Positions 7,153 to 15,438 of a stretch of DNA of 17,737 nucleotides are shown here, piece by piece (the first letter of the stretch is position 1; every line of letters begins with the position of its first letter). Position numbers and translations under genes: made by a program. Source of the stretch: an uncultured Bacillota bacterium (GTDB lineage Bacteria; Bacillota; Clostridia; Lachnospirales; Lachnospiraceae). The notes beneath the pieces were generated by a model, which was not told the DNA's origin, searched no databases, and saw nothing but the letters and a program-made list of their open reading frames with translations. The stretch covers positions 1 through 17,737 of the forward strand of contig CATWQE010000055.1 of the NCBI GenBank assembly GCA_958352855.1, given 5' to 3'.

Positions 7153-9136
7153 AGCTCAATTCTTCCAGATTCTTTTTTAATTCCACCATTTTATCACGTA
7201 ACTGAGCAGCCATTTCAAAGTTCAAATCAGCAGCAGCAGCCTGCATCTGTTTTTTCACTTGCGCAATTAATTTTTCCAGCTCTTTTTTGCTCATGGATTC
7301 TGGATCTTTCATCATTTTATCTTCTGTTTCCGCTACTGCTTTTGAAATACTGATTAAGTCACGCACCGCTTTTTTAATCGTTTTCGGGGTGATGCCATGC
7401 TCCTGATTATATTTTTCCTGTAAGGCCCTTCTTCGCATGGTTTCGTCAATAGCCAGACGCATGGAGTCTGTCATGACATCTGCATACATAATCACACGTC
7501 CTTCAGCATTGCGGGCTGCACGTCCAATGGTCTGGATCAGGGAAACTTCAGAACGTAAGAAGCCCTCTTTATCAGCATCTAAGATTGCTACCAGGGTGAT
7601 TTCCGGTATATCCAGTCCCTCTCTTAACAGGTTAATACCTACCAGAACATCAAAAACATTCAGGCGCATATCCCGGATAATCTGGGTTCGTTCCAGGGTA
7701 TCAATATCAGAATGAAGATATTTTACACGAATTCCCAGGTCTTTCATATATTCGGTTAAATCTTCTGCCATTCGCTTGGTCAGAGTGGTAATTAAAATTT
7801 TGTTGCCTTTTTCTACTTCTTTATGAACTTCTCCTATTAAATCATCAATCTGGCCTTCTACAGGACGAACCTCTACCCTGGGATCTAAAAGACCTGTAGG
7901 ACGGATAATCTGCTCTGCCCGGAGTAATTCATGGCTTTCCTCATAATCACCAGGAGTTGCAGAAACAAACAAAATCTGGTCAATTTTGTCTTCAAATTCT
8001 TCAAAATTCAGTGGTCGGTTATCCTTTGCTGAGGGCAGACGAAATCCGTAGTCCACCAAGGTCTGCTTCCTGGATTGGTCACCAGCATACATACCGCGAA
8101 TCTGAGGAAGAGTTTTGTGAGATTCATCTATTATAATAAGGAAGTCATCTCCAAAATAATCAATGAGCGTGTAGGGAGGCTGTCCCGGCTGTAATCCGGA
8201 AAGATGTCTGGAATAGTTTTCCACGCCGGAACAAAAACCGGTTTCTTTGAGCATTTCAATATCAAAGTTTGTTCGCTCGGAAATTCGCTGGGCTTCCAGA
8301 AGTTTATCCTCGCTTTTAAAATATTCTACCCGTTCTTTTAGTTCTTCCTCAATAGCGCCTGCAGCTTTCAGGATTTTTTCCATAGGAACCACATAGTGGG
8401 ATGCCGGAAAAATGGCAATATGATTTAAGGCATTTTTAATTTCACCTGTGAGAATATCAATCTCTGTAATACGGTCAATTTCATCTCCAAAAAATTCTAC
8501 CCGCACTGCAGTATCTGTATAATCAGCAGGATAAATTTCTACTACATCACCCCTTACCCTGAACGTACCCCGGTGGAAATCAGCCTCATTGCGGTCATAT
8601 TGAATATCAATGAGATTCCGGATAACTTCATCCCGATCCTTCTCCATGCCCGGGCGAAGGGAAATAATCATATTCTGATAATCATCAGGACTTCCGATTC
8701 CATAGATACAGGAAACACTGGAAACAATAATCACGTCTTTGCGTTCGCTCAAAGAAGAGGTAGCAGAGAGACGAAGTTTATCAATTTCATCATTTACAGA
8801 GGAATCCTTGGCAATATATGTGTCCGAAGAAGGAACGTAAGCCTCTGGTTGATAGTAATCATAGTAGGATACAAAATATTCCACTGCATTGTTTGGGAAG
8901 AACTCTTTGAATTCCCCGTATAACTGGGCTGCAAGGGTTTTATTGTGCGCAATGATTAAAGTTGGTTTATTTAATTGTGCGATAACATTCGCCATGGTAA
9001 AGGTCTTACCTGAACCAGTGACTCCCAGCAGGGTTTCACATTGGTTTCCTTCTTTAAAGCCTTTTACAAGCTGTTCAATGGCCTGGGGCTGGTCGCCGGT
9101 TGGCTGATATTCTGATACTAATTCAAAATGGTCCAT
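7151..9136 (-). CDS. uvrB: UvrABC excinuclease subunit B (excision-repair helicase)
   Basis: A 661-residue protein of normal UvrB length that verifies damage handed over by UvrA and recruits UvrC. Numbering is from ATG 9136. Walker A GVTGSGKT is at 38-45. The tyrosine-rich beta-hairpin region that grips DNA is at about 87-117 (YFVSYYDYYQPEAY at 87-100). DEAD-like box IIIDESH is at 334-340. The C-terminal helicase motifs are present, and a UVR motif (about 620-655) binds UvrC. The frame continues back to a TTG at 9154, but AGAGGA (9148-9143) lies 6 bases before ATG 9136, so that start is chosen. It follows the nuclease gene by 30 bases with no promoter or terminator between, so it should be read from the LexA-box promoter. 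uvrA is not adjacent. Confidence 0.97.
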   Translation of the reverse strand: MDHFELVSEYQPTGDQPQAIEQLVKGFKEGNQCETLLGVTGSGKTFTMANVIAQLNKPTLIIAHNKTLAAQLYGEFKEFFPNNAVEYFVSYYDYYQPEAYVPSSDTYIAKDSSVNDEIDKLRLSATSSLSERKDVIIVSSVSCIYGIGSPDDYQNMIISLRPGMEKDRDEVIRNLIDIQYDRNEADFHRGTFRVRGDVVEIYPADYTDTAVRVEFFGDEIDRITEIDILTGEIKNALNHIAIFPASHYVVPMEKILKAAGAIEEELKERVEYFKSEDKLLEAQRISERTNFDIEMLKETGFCSGVENYSRHLSGLQPGQPPYTLIDYFGDDFLIIIDESHKTLPQIRGMYAGDQSRKQTLVDYGFRLPSAKDNRPLNFEEFEDKIDQILFVSATPGDYEESHELLRAEQIIRPTGLLDPRVEVRPVEGQIDDLIGEVHKEVEKGNKILITTLTKRMAEDLTEYMKDLGIRVKYLHSDIDTLERTQIIRDMRLNVFDVLVGINLLREGLDIPEITLVAILDADKEGFLRSEVSLIQTIGRAARNAEGRVIMYADVMTDSMRLAIDETMRRRALQEKYNQEHGITPKTIKKAVRDLISISKAVAETEDKMMKDPESMSKKELEKLIAQVKKQMQAAAADLNFEMAAQLRDKMVELKKNLEELS

Positions 9137-9142
9137 AAAAAT

Positions 9143-9148
9143 TCCTCT
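9143..9148 (-). promoter_or_regulatory. uvrB: Ribosome binding site deciding the uvrB start
   Basis: AGAGGA read on the minus strand ends 6 bases before ATG 9136. The alternative upstream TTG (9154) would place this site inside the coding sequence and has no site of its own. The protein from 9136 begins MDHFELVSEY, the usual UvrB start. Confidence 0.8.
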
Positions 9149-9166
9149 GTTCAAATCATTCTTTAT

Positions 9167-10213
9167 TTATTCCAAATTTTTATCTTCTAATAGTGTTTGT
9201 AACTCTTCTTTACTAGGAAGTACTGTCTCATATTTACTGGCAAATATCTGATTATTATCTTCAGGTAATGTCATTTCTACAATGGCATCCTTCTTATCTT
9301 TGCAGATGATAATACCTATTGTTGAATTCTCATCGTCCAATTTAACTTTTCTATCATAATAATTTACATACATCTGCATTTGCCCTATATCCTGGTGCTT
9401 TAACTGGCCAATTTTCAAATCAAACAATACAAAACAGCGCAGTAAACGATTATAAAACACTAAATCAACTCTAAAATGTTCCTCTTCAAAAGTAAATCTG
9501 ACTTGTCTGCCTACAAAAGTAAATCCTCGTCCCAGTTCTAATAAGAACTTTTGCAAATTATCTATAATTCTATTTTCTAATTCTGTTTCAGTATAAGTAA
9601 CAACTTCCGGAAGTCCTGTGAATTCTAAAATATACGGGTCTTTGAATATATCTTCAGGCTTCTCAATCATCTGTCCTTCTGTTGCAAGACGCATTATTTC
9701 TTCTTTGTTTTTGCTCAATGCCAGTCTCTCATATAAAGAACTTCCATACTGTCTTGATAATTCACCTTTGCTCCAGTTATTTCTATATGCTTCTATTTCA
9801 TAAAAATGGCGTTCCTCGACATTATTTATTCTCATCAAAATAAGATAATGAGACCAACTTAAATAAAATTTTCTGCCTTCTTTTGTAGTTGGAAATCTTT
9901 CAGATTGGGGAAACGCTGTTTCCCCAATTGAGTCTTTAGAATAAACCAGATAAAACTTCCTTATTAACTTCAGATTATCATACGAATAACCGCGTCCAAA
10001 TTTTTGTGTTAAACGTTCTGATAATTCTTTTAAAATATATTTTCCATATGAAGCACGTTCTTTTCCATCCTGCTCTTCTTCAATAATCATTCTCCCAGCT
10101 TCATAATAGGAATATACCATTGTCATATTGACTGCAACAGACAAATTTTTCTTTGCATTTTGGAATAATTCTATCACTTTATTATAAAAATTTTCATTTT
10201 GAATGTTATTCAT
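9167..10213 (-). CDS. DUF1016/YhcG-type PD-(D/E)xK nuclease
   Basis: A 348-residue protein with an N-terminal helical DUF1016 domain (about 1-175) and a C-terminal YhcG-type nuclease domain (about 185-335). The conserved LSWSHY element is at 119-124. The likely catalytic core is D250 (RVDLVFYN), D265 and K267 (FVLFDLKIG), with supporting E211/E213 and the DIGQMQMYVNYYD block at 275-287. This is a PD-(D/E)xK core with all key residues present, so the gene looks intact. Relatives are usually in or beside restriction-modification loci or scattered as single genes; their exact role is not settled. No methyltransferase, specificity or toxin gene is nearby. AAAGGA (10229-10224) supports the start. 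It is AT-rich, an acquired-looking gene between housekeeping genes, and leads an operon with uvrB. Confidence 0.88.
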   Translation of the reverse strand: MNNIQNENFYNKVIELFQNAKKNLSVAVNMTMVYSYYEAGRMIIEEEQDGKERASYGKYILKELSERLTQKFGRGYSYDNLKLIRKFYLVYSKDSIGETAFPQSERFPTTKEGRKFYLSWSHYLILMRINNVEERHFYEIEAYRNNWSKGELSRQYGSSLYERLALSKNKEEIMRLATEGQMIEKPEDIFKDPYILEFTGLPEVVTYTETELENRIIDNLQKFLLELGRGFTFVGRQVRFTFEEEHFRVDLVFYNRLLRCFVLFDLKIGQLKHQDIGQMQMYVNYYDRKVKLDDENSTIGIIICKDKKDAIVEMTLPEDNNQIFASKYETVLPSKEELQTLLEDKNLE

Positions 10214-10260
10214 ATATTCACATCCTTTAAGCGTATTCTCTATTCGCGTTCTTAATAAAG

Positions 10261-10272
10261 GAACAAATGTTC
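10261..10272. promoter_or_regulatory. LexA (SOS) box over the nuclease-uvrB start site
   Basis: GAACAAATGTTC is a perfect dyad with the GAAC-N4-GTTC core of Gram-positive LexA/DinR boxes (Bacillus consensus CGAAC-N4-GTTCG-like). The outermost C/G of the consensus are not kept (flanks G and T). It starts at about +1 of the minus-strand promoter, a blocking position. uvrB is a classic LexA target in Firmicutes, which supports the call. Confidence 0.8.
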
Positions 10273-10279
10273 TGATTTT

Positions 10280-10308
10280 ATTCTATCTTATAGTATGTAC
10301 AGTGTCAA
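10280..10308 (-). promoter_or_regulatory. Sigma-A promoter of the nuclease-uvrB operon
   Basis: On the minus strand, TTGACA (10308-10303), a 17-bp spacer and TAGAAT (10285-10280) form a near-perfect promoter. Transcription should begin near 10273, leaving a 60-base leader that contains the LexA box. Confidence 0.85.
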
Positions 10309-10359
10309 CTCTTCTTTTTCGTTTTTTTCTATTTTAATTATAAAATAAATATAAAGCTC

Positions 10360-10388
10360 TTGACAAATATATCTCCTGGTGCTATCTT
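10360..10388 (+). promoter_or_regulatory. Sigma-A promoter of the hrcA heat-shock operon
   Basis: TTGACA (10360-10365), 17 bp and TATCTT (10383-10388), with an extended TG (10380-10381), form the promoter. An A/T-rich UP-like stretch lies at about 10330-10356. The CIRCE operator begins 13 bases after the -10 box. Confidence 0.88.
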
Positions 10389-10401
10389 AAGAACATAGAT
10401 G

Positions 10402-10428
10402 TTAGCACTCCATATCAACGAGTGCTAA
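10402..10428. promoter_or_regulatory. CIRCE operator (HrcA binding site)
   Basis: TTAGCACTC-N9-GAGTGCTAA matches the CIRCE consensus perfectly. It lies in the early transcribed region of the hrcA operon, where HrcA would hold the operon down until heat stress. It is the only CIRCE seen in the window, so the operon appears to be controlled from this one site. Confidence 0.97.
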
Positions 10429-10460
10429 CAACAAAAGAAAGATAGAGAAAGGAGTATAAG

Positions 10461-11513
10461 ATGGAACTGGTGACTGAATTAGATGAAAGAAAACGGAAAA
10501 TTCTGAAGGCCATTATCCAGACTTATTTGGAGACCGGCGAACCGGTAGGTTCCAGAACTATTTCCAAATATACGGATTTAAATCTTAGCTCCGCAACTAT
10601 CCGAAACGAAATGTCAGACCTGGAGGAACTGGGATATATCATACAGCCTTATACCTCAGCAGGCCGGATTCCTTCAGACCTTGGTTATCGTCTGTATGTG
10701 GATGAACTCATGCGGGAGAAGGAGCAGGAGGTATCTGAAATCAAGGAACTGATGATTGAGAAAACCGATAAGATGGAAAAGGTGTTAAAACAGGTTGTGA
10801 AGGTGTTGGCTTCCAACACCAATTATGCGACTATGATTACCGGTCCGACTTATCACAGAAACAAGTTGAAATTTATCCAGTTGTCAAAGGTCAGCGAACG
10901 TCAGCTTTTGGCAGTGGTGGTAGTAGAAGGCAATATTGTGAAAAACCACATTGTTGACCTGGAAGTGCCTATGGATGAGGAAACTATTTTAAAGCTGAAC
11001 CTTCTGCTAAATACACAGCTTAATGGTCTGACCATAGAAGAAATTAATCTGGCAATGATTTCAAAGCTGAAAGAACAGGCTGGCAATCACAGCGCAGTCA
11101 TTAGCAGTGTCATTGACGCAGTAGCCCAGGCCATTGCGGTGGATGAAGAAGAAATGCAGATTTATACCAGCGGAGCTACTAATATTTTCAAATATCCGGA
11201 GCTGGCAGATAAGACAAAAGCCAGTGAGTTGATTTCCGCCTTTGAGGAAAAACAGGCTTTGGCTGAATTTGTAAAAGATACCATGGAAAATGACCAGGGT
11301 GATCCGGGAACAGGTATTCAGGTCTACATTGGAGATGAGAGTCCGGTAAAAACCATGAAAGACTGCAGCGTCGTAACTGCTACCTATGATTTAGGAGAAG
11401 GCATGCAGGGAACCATTGGTATTATAGGTCCTAAACGGATGGATTATGAAAATGTAGTGGACAATTTGAAAACTTTAAAGAATCAGTTGGACCATATTTT
11501 TAAGAAGACATAG
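10461..11513 (+). CDS. hrcA: Heat-inducible transcription repressor HrcA
   Basis: A 350-residue repressor of class I heat-shock genes that binds CIRCE and whose folding depends on GroEL. A winged helix-turn-helix covers about residues 1-75, with recognition region SRTISKYTDL...SATIRNEMSDLEELGYI (31-60) and the family hallmark YTSAGRIPSDLGYR (64-77). A GAF-like dimerisation domain with an inserted segment follows and ends in an intact C-terminus (GTIGIIGPKRMDYE). AAAGGAG (10448-10454) lies 6 bases before the ATG. As first gene of its own operon behind CIRCE, it is autoregulated. Confidence 0.97.
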   Translation: MELVTELDERKRKILKAIIQTYLETGEPVGSRTISKYTDLNLSSATIRNEMSDLEELGYIIQPYTSAGRIPSDLGYRLYVDELMREKEQEVSEIKELMIEKTDKMEKVLKQVVKVLASNTNYATMITGPTYHRNKLKFIQLSKVSERQLLAVVVVEGNIVKNHIVDLEVPMDEETILKLNLLLNTQLNGLTIEEINLAMISKLKEQAGNHSAVISSVIDAVAQAIAVDEEEMQIYTSGATNIFKYPELADKTKASELISAFEEKQALAEFVKDTMENDQGDPGTGIQVYIGDESPVKTMKDCSVVTATYDLGEGMQGTIGIIGPKRMDYENVVDNLKTLKNQLDHIFKKT

Positions 11514-11565
11514 AGACAGATTGTCAGGTCAGGATATAAGAAAAACAGAAAGGTGGTAAGAGTTC

Positions 11566-12204
11566 GTGTCAGAAGAAAAGAAAGAATATAACACTGAGGA
11601 AGAGCAGATTTCTAATCAGGAAGAATATGTAGAAGAGCCGCAGCAGCAGGAAGAAACCGGTGAAGCTTCTAAGGAGGAAGAAACAGAAGCAGAGGAAACA
11701 GTTGAGGAGACAGAGCAGGAAGAAAAAGCTGCTGAGAAAAAAGGACTCTTTGGAAAAAAGAAAAAAGACAAAAAGGATGAGAAAATTGAAGAGCTTACGG
11801 ATAGGGTAAAACGTCAGATGGCAGAATTTGATAACTTCCGTAAACGTACAGAGAAGGAAAAGGCTTCCATGTACCAGATTGGGGCAAGAGAGGTCATTGA
11901 AAAAATCCTTCCGGTTGTGGATAACTTTGAAAGAGGTCTGGCAACGGTTCCAGAAGAAGATGCAGACAATCCTTATGCAGAAGGCATGGAGAAAATTTAT
12001 AAACAGCTTATGACTGTGCTGGATGACCTGGGAGTAAAGGCAATCGAAGCAGTCGGACAGGAATTTAATCCTGATTTTCACAATGCAGTGATGCATGTGG
12101 AAGATGAAGAAGCTGGAGAAAATGTAGTGGTAGAGGAGTTCCAGAAAGGCTATTTATACAAGGAACAGGTTGTCCGCCACAGCATGGTAAAAGTCGCAAA
12201 CTAG
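11566..12204 (+). CDS. grpE: Nucleotide exchange factor GrpE
   Basis: A 212-residue co-chaperone that drives ADP release from DnaK. Residues 1-62 are strongly acidic and repetitive (E, Q, T and A), followed by a lysine cluster (GKKKKDKKDEK, 68-78). The long dimerising helix contains MAEFDNFRKRTEKEK. The C-terminal beta domain has the GrpE signature region FNPDFHNAVMHV...GYLYKEQVVRHSMVKVAN. The start is GTG at 11566, with AAGGTGG at 11550-11556; the next in-frame ATG would cut into the conserved helix. It follows hrcA by 52 bases with no terminator between. Confidence 0.95.
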   Translation: MSEEKKEYNTEEEQISNQEEYVEEPQQQEETGEASKEEETEAEETVEETEQEEKAAEKKGLFGKKKKDKKDEKIEELTDRVKRQMAEFDNFRKRTEKEKASMYQIGAREVIEKILPVVDNFERGLATVPEEDADNPYAEGMEKIYKQLMTVLDDLGVKAIEAVGQEFNPDFHNAVMHVEDEEAGENVVVEEFQKGYLYKEQVVRHSMVKVAN

Positions 12205-12215
12205 CGATATTCATC

Positions 12216-12233
12216 TAAGGGACATATCCCTTA
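12216..12233 (+). other. Small hairpin between grpE and dnaK
   Basis: TAAGGGA (12216-12222) and TCCCTTA (12227-12233) form a 7-bp stem with a 4-base loop 12 bases after the grpE stop. It is followed by TGATTTTA rather than a solid T-run, so full termination is unlikely. It may be a processing or stability element that lets dnaK be expressed differently from hrcA-grpE. Confidence 0.45.
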
Positions 12234-12299
12234 TGATTTTATCTTATAAATCGCAAACAATTAACACATAATAGAAGAAAAATTCAGGAGGAATTTATC

Positions 12300-14174
12300 A
12301 TGGGAAAGATTATAGGTATTGACTTAGGTACTACAAACAGTTGTGTAGGCGTTATGGAAGGCGGTCAGCCAGTAGTAGTAGCAAATGCAGAAGGAGCAAG
12401 AACCACACCTTCAGTTGTAGCTTTTACAAAATCAGGAGAAAGATTAGTAGGTGAACCTGCAAAACGTCAGGCAGTTACCAATGCTGACAAGACAATTTCT
12501 TCCATTAAGAGACATATGGGAACAGATTACAGAGTAAGCATTGATGATAAGAAATATTCTCCACAGGAAATTTCTGCAATGATTCTTCAGAAATTAAAAA
12601 CAGATGCTGAAAACTATCTGGGAGAAAAAGTAACAGAAGCTGTTATCACAGTACCTGCTTACTTCAACGATGCTCAGCGTCAGGCAACAAAAGACGCAGG
12701 AAAAATTGCAGGACTTGATGTAAAACGTATTATCAACGAGCCTACAGCCGCAGCGCTTGCTTACGGACTTGACAATGAAAAAGAACAGAAAATCATGGTA
12801 TATGACTTAGGTGGCGGTACCTTCGATGTTTCTATTATTGAAATCGGTGATGGCGTTATCGAAGTATTATCTACAGCAGGTGATAACCGTCTTGGTGGAG
12901 ATGATTTTGACCAGAAAATCGCAGATTATATGATTGCTGAATTTAAGAAAACAGAAGGTGTTGACTTATCCGCAGATAAGATGGCTATGCAGCGTATCAG
13001 AGAAGCGGCAGAAAAAGCGAAAAAAGAACTTTCTTCTGCAACAACAACCAACATCAACCTGCCATTTATCAGCATGAATGCCAATGGTCCTCTGCACTTT
13101 GACATGAACCTGACAAGAGCAAAATTTGATGAATTAACTCATGACCTGGTAGAAAGAACAGCAGATCCGGTAAGACGTGCGTTATCTGATGCAGGATTGT
13201 CTGCTTCTGAACTGGGTCAGGTATTACTGGTTGGTGGTTCCACACGTGTTCCTGCTGTTCAGGATAAAGTAAAACAGTTGACAGGTAAAGAGCCAAGCAA
13301 GACTCTGAACCCAGATGAATGTGTTGCACTTGGAGCTTCTGTACAGGGTGGTAAATTAGCAGGAGACGCAGGCGCAGGAGATATCCTTCTTCTGGATGTT
13401 ACTCCACTGTCTCTGTCCATTGAAACTATGGGTGGTATTGCAACAAGACTGATTGAGAGAAATACTACTATTCCTACAAAGAAGAGCCAGATTTTCTCAA
13501 CAGCAGCAGATAACCAGACAGCAGTTGATATCAATGTTGTTCAGGGTGAAAGACAGTTTGCAAGAGATAATAAATCTCTTGGACAGTTCCGTCTGGATGG
13601 TATTCCACCAGCAAGAAGAGGTGTGCCTCAGATTGAAGTTACCTTTGATATTGATGCAAACGGTATTGTAAACGTATCTGCAAAGGATTTAGGAACAGGA
13701 AAAGAACAGCACATTACTATTACAGCAGGTTCTAATATGTCTGACGCAGAAATTGATAAAGCAGTAAGAGAAGCTGCAGAATATGAAGCACAGGACAAAA
13801 AACGTAAAGAAGCAGTAGATGTTAAAAATGATGCAGATGCTATGGTATTCCAGACAGAGAAGGCTATGGAGGAAGCAGGAGATAAGATTGATGCAAATGA
13901 TAAGACAGCAGTAGAAGCAGACTTAAATGCATTAAAAGATATTCTGGCAAAATGCGGAAATACAGATGAAATTACAGATGCACAGATTCAGGATATTAAA
14001 GCAGCAAAAGAAAAATTAATGCAGAGTGCACAGAAACTTTTTGCCAAGATGTATGAACAGGCTCAGGCACAGGGCGGAGCACAGGCTGGTCCTGATATGG
14101 GAGCAGGTGCACAAGGCGGTTCCAATGAAGCATATGGTGATGATGTGGTTGACGGAGACTACAGAGAAGTTTAA
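12300..14174 (+). CDS. dnaK: Molecular chaperone DnaK (Hsp70)
   Basis: A 624-residue ATP-driven Hsp70 chaperone. The ATPase domain has phosphate-1 motif IDLGTTNS (7-14), the AYFNDAQRQATKDAGKIAGL block, the Hsp70 signature around VYDLGGGTFDVS and the VLLVGGSTRVPAV adenosine-binding motif. The substrate-binding domain follows the DVTPLSLSIETMGG linker region. The helical lid ends in a glycine/alanine/glutamine-rich tail and GDYREV. AGGAGG (12286-12291) lies 8 bases before the ATG, a strong site for a highly made protein. It is the third gene of the heat-shock operon and partners GrpE and DnaJ on either side. Confidence 0.99.
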   Translation: MGKIIGIDLGTTNSCVGVMEGGQPVVVANAEGARTTPSVVAFTKSGERLVGEPAKRQAVTNADKTISSIKRHMGTDYRVSIDDKKYSPQEISAMILQKLKTDAENYLGEKVTEAVITVPAYFNDAQRQATKDAGKIAGLDVKRIINEPTAAALAYGLDNEKEQKIMVYDLGGGTFDVSIIEIGDGVIEVLSTAGDNRLGGDDFDQKIADYMIAEFKKTEGVDLSADKMAMQRIREAAEKAKKELSSATTTNINLPFISMNANGPLHFDMNLTRAKFDELTHDLVERTADPVRRALSDAGLSASELGQVLLVGGSTRVPAVQDKVKQLTGKEPSKTLNPDECVALGASVQGGKLAGDAGAGDILLLDVTPLSLSIETMGGIATRLIERNTTIPTKKSQIFSTAADNQTAVDINVVQGERQFARDNKSLGQFRLDGIPPARRGVPQIEVTFDIDANGIVNVSAKDLGTGKEQHITITAGSNMSDAEIDKAVREAAEYEAQDKKRKEAVDVKNDADAMVFQTEKAMEEAGDKIDANDKTAVEADLNALKDILAKCGNTDEITDAQIQDIKAAKEKLMQSAQKLFAKMYEQAQAQGGAQAGPDMGAGAQGGSNEAYGDDVVDGDYREV

Positions 14175-14193
14175 TCACCAGGTGGAATCAGAT

Positions 14194-14249
14194 CTGCATG
14201 TGCAGGCAGTAAATACTTGGGGCATGGGGTGTTTTCGGGCATCCCATGT
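14194..14249 (+). other. Structured dnaK-dnaJ intergenic region
   Basis: The 102-base gap holds CTGCA-TG-TGCAG (14194-14205) and a longer hairpin CATGGGGTG (14223-14231) with CATCCCATG (14240-14248), which has one G-T pair and an 8-base loop. No T-run follows either. They could be a processing site or a partial attenuator that lowers dnaJ relative to dnaK. Confidence 0.45.
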
Positions 14250-14276
14250 CTGCATGTTTAGAAAGGGATAAAACCA

Positions 14277-15434
14277 ATGGCAGATAAAAGAGATTACTAT
14301 GAAGTCCTGGGGGTAGACAAGGGGGCAGATGAATCTGCGATTAAAAGTGCATACCGGAAACTTGCCAAAAAATATCATCCTGATGTAAATCCCGGAGATA
14401 AAGAAGCAGAAAAGAAATTTAAAGAAGCTACAGAAGCCTATGGAATTTTAAGTGACCCGGAAAAAAGAAGACAGTATGATCAGTTTGGTCATGCAGCATT
14501 TGAACAAGGCGGCGGAGGCAGTGGCTTTGGCGGAGGCTTCGGCGGCTTTGGCGGAGCAGACATGGGAGATATCTTTGGAGATATTTTCGGAGATCTCTTC
14601 GGCGGCGGAGGCAGAAGGAGACCGAATAACGGCCCCATGAAAGGCGCTAATGTCAGGGCATCTGTCCGTATCACTTTTGAAGAAGCTGTTTTTGGCTGTG
14701 AAAAAGAATTAGAACTTACATTAAAAGATACCTGTGATACCTGCCATGGTACAGGTGCGAAGCCGGGAACATCACCGGAAACCTGTTCTAAGTGTCATGG
14801 TTCCGGCCAGGTGGTATTCACACAGCAGTCCATGTTCGGTACCATACAGAATGTACAGACATGTCCGGATTGTCATGGAACCGGTAAAATTATTAAAGAA
14901 AAATGCTCCGATTGTCATGGAACCGGCTTTATTTCCAACCGAAAGAAAATTCAGGTATCCATACCGGCAGGAATCGACAACGGACAGAGCATCCGCATCA
15001 GGGAAAAGGGAGAACCAGGTGTTAATGGAGGCCCAAGAGGAGACTTGATGGTAGAAGTCATTGTGGCTCGTCATCCGATTTTCCAGAGACAGGATATGAA
15101 TATCTTCTCAACAGCGCCGATTACGTATGCCCAGGCAGCATTAGGCGGTGAGGTGCGGATTAGCACAGTTGACGGAGATGTGATGTATGATGTAAAACCA
15201 GGTACTCAGACTGATACAAAGGTGCGGTTAAAGGGAAAAGGTGTGCCATCTCTTAGAAATAAAAACGTAAGGGGTGACCACTATGTTACTCTGGTAGTAC
15301 AGGTTCCTACAAAGCTGAATGAAGAGGCAAAAGAGGCTTTGCGTAAGTTTGATGAAGCCTGTGGAAACCGTCCGCCAAGCGGAGAAAAGAAGAAAAAATT
15401 TGGAGAAAAATTAAAAGACATCTTTGAAGGATAA
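14277..15434 (+). CDS. dnaJ: Chaperone protein DnaJ (Hsp40)
   Basis: A 385-residue class A Hsp40 that delivers substrates to DnaK and stimulates its ATPase. The J-domain covers 5-70 with HPD at 34-36. The G/F region is at about 78-112. Four CxxCxGxG zinc-binding repeats start at C153, C170, C196 and C210, giving two zinc centres. The C-terminal substrate-binding domains follow. AAAGGG (14262-14267) supports the ATG. It is the last gene before a terminator-like hairpin, so the heat-shock operon probably ends mostly here. Confidence 0.98.
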   Translation: MADKRDYYEVLGVDKGADESAIKSAYRKLAKKYHPDVNPGDKEAEKKFKEATEAYGILSDPEKRRQYDQFGHAAFEQGGGGSGFGGGFGGFGGADMGDIFGDIFGDLFGGGGRRRPNNGPMKGANVRASVRITFEEAVFGCEKELELTLKDTCDTCHGTGAKPGTSPETCSKCHGSGQVVFTQQSMFGTIQNVQTCPDCHGTGKIIKEKCSDCHGTGFISNRKKIQVSIPAGIDNGQSIRIREKGEPGVNGGPRGDLMVEVIVARHPIFQRQDMNIFSTAPITYAQAALGGEVRISTVDGDVMYDVKPGTQTDTKVRLKGKGVPSLRNKNVRGDHYVTLVVQVPTKLNEEAKEALRKFDEACGNRPPSGEKKKKFGEKLKDIFEG

Positions 15435-15438
15435 GAAG

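Noticed and set aside
9137..9154. TTG start at 9154 for uvrB
   Set aside because: The ribosome binding site AGAGGA would lie inside the coding region. The ATG at 9136 has ideal spacing and gives the standard UvrB N-terminus.
10392..10403. AACAT-AG-ATGTT dyad near the hrcA transcription start, resembling a second LexA box
   Set aside because: GAAC and GTT are separated by 6 bases instead of the 4 required in a LexA box, so it is not counted as an SOS site.
11569..12096. 175-codon open frame on the minus strand opposite grpE
   Set aside because: It is an artefact of the glutamate/lysine-rich grpE coding strand, which gives a phenylalanine/leucine-rich antisense reading. The GrpE protein is intact and conserved.
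12244..12272. TTATAA-N17-CATAAT as a separate dnaK promoter
   Set aside because: Both hexamers are weak matches in A/T-rich sequence and no CIRCE accompanies them. The operon promoter at 10360 is sufficient.
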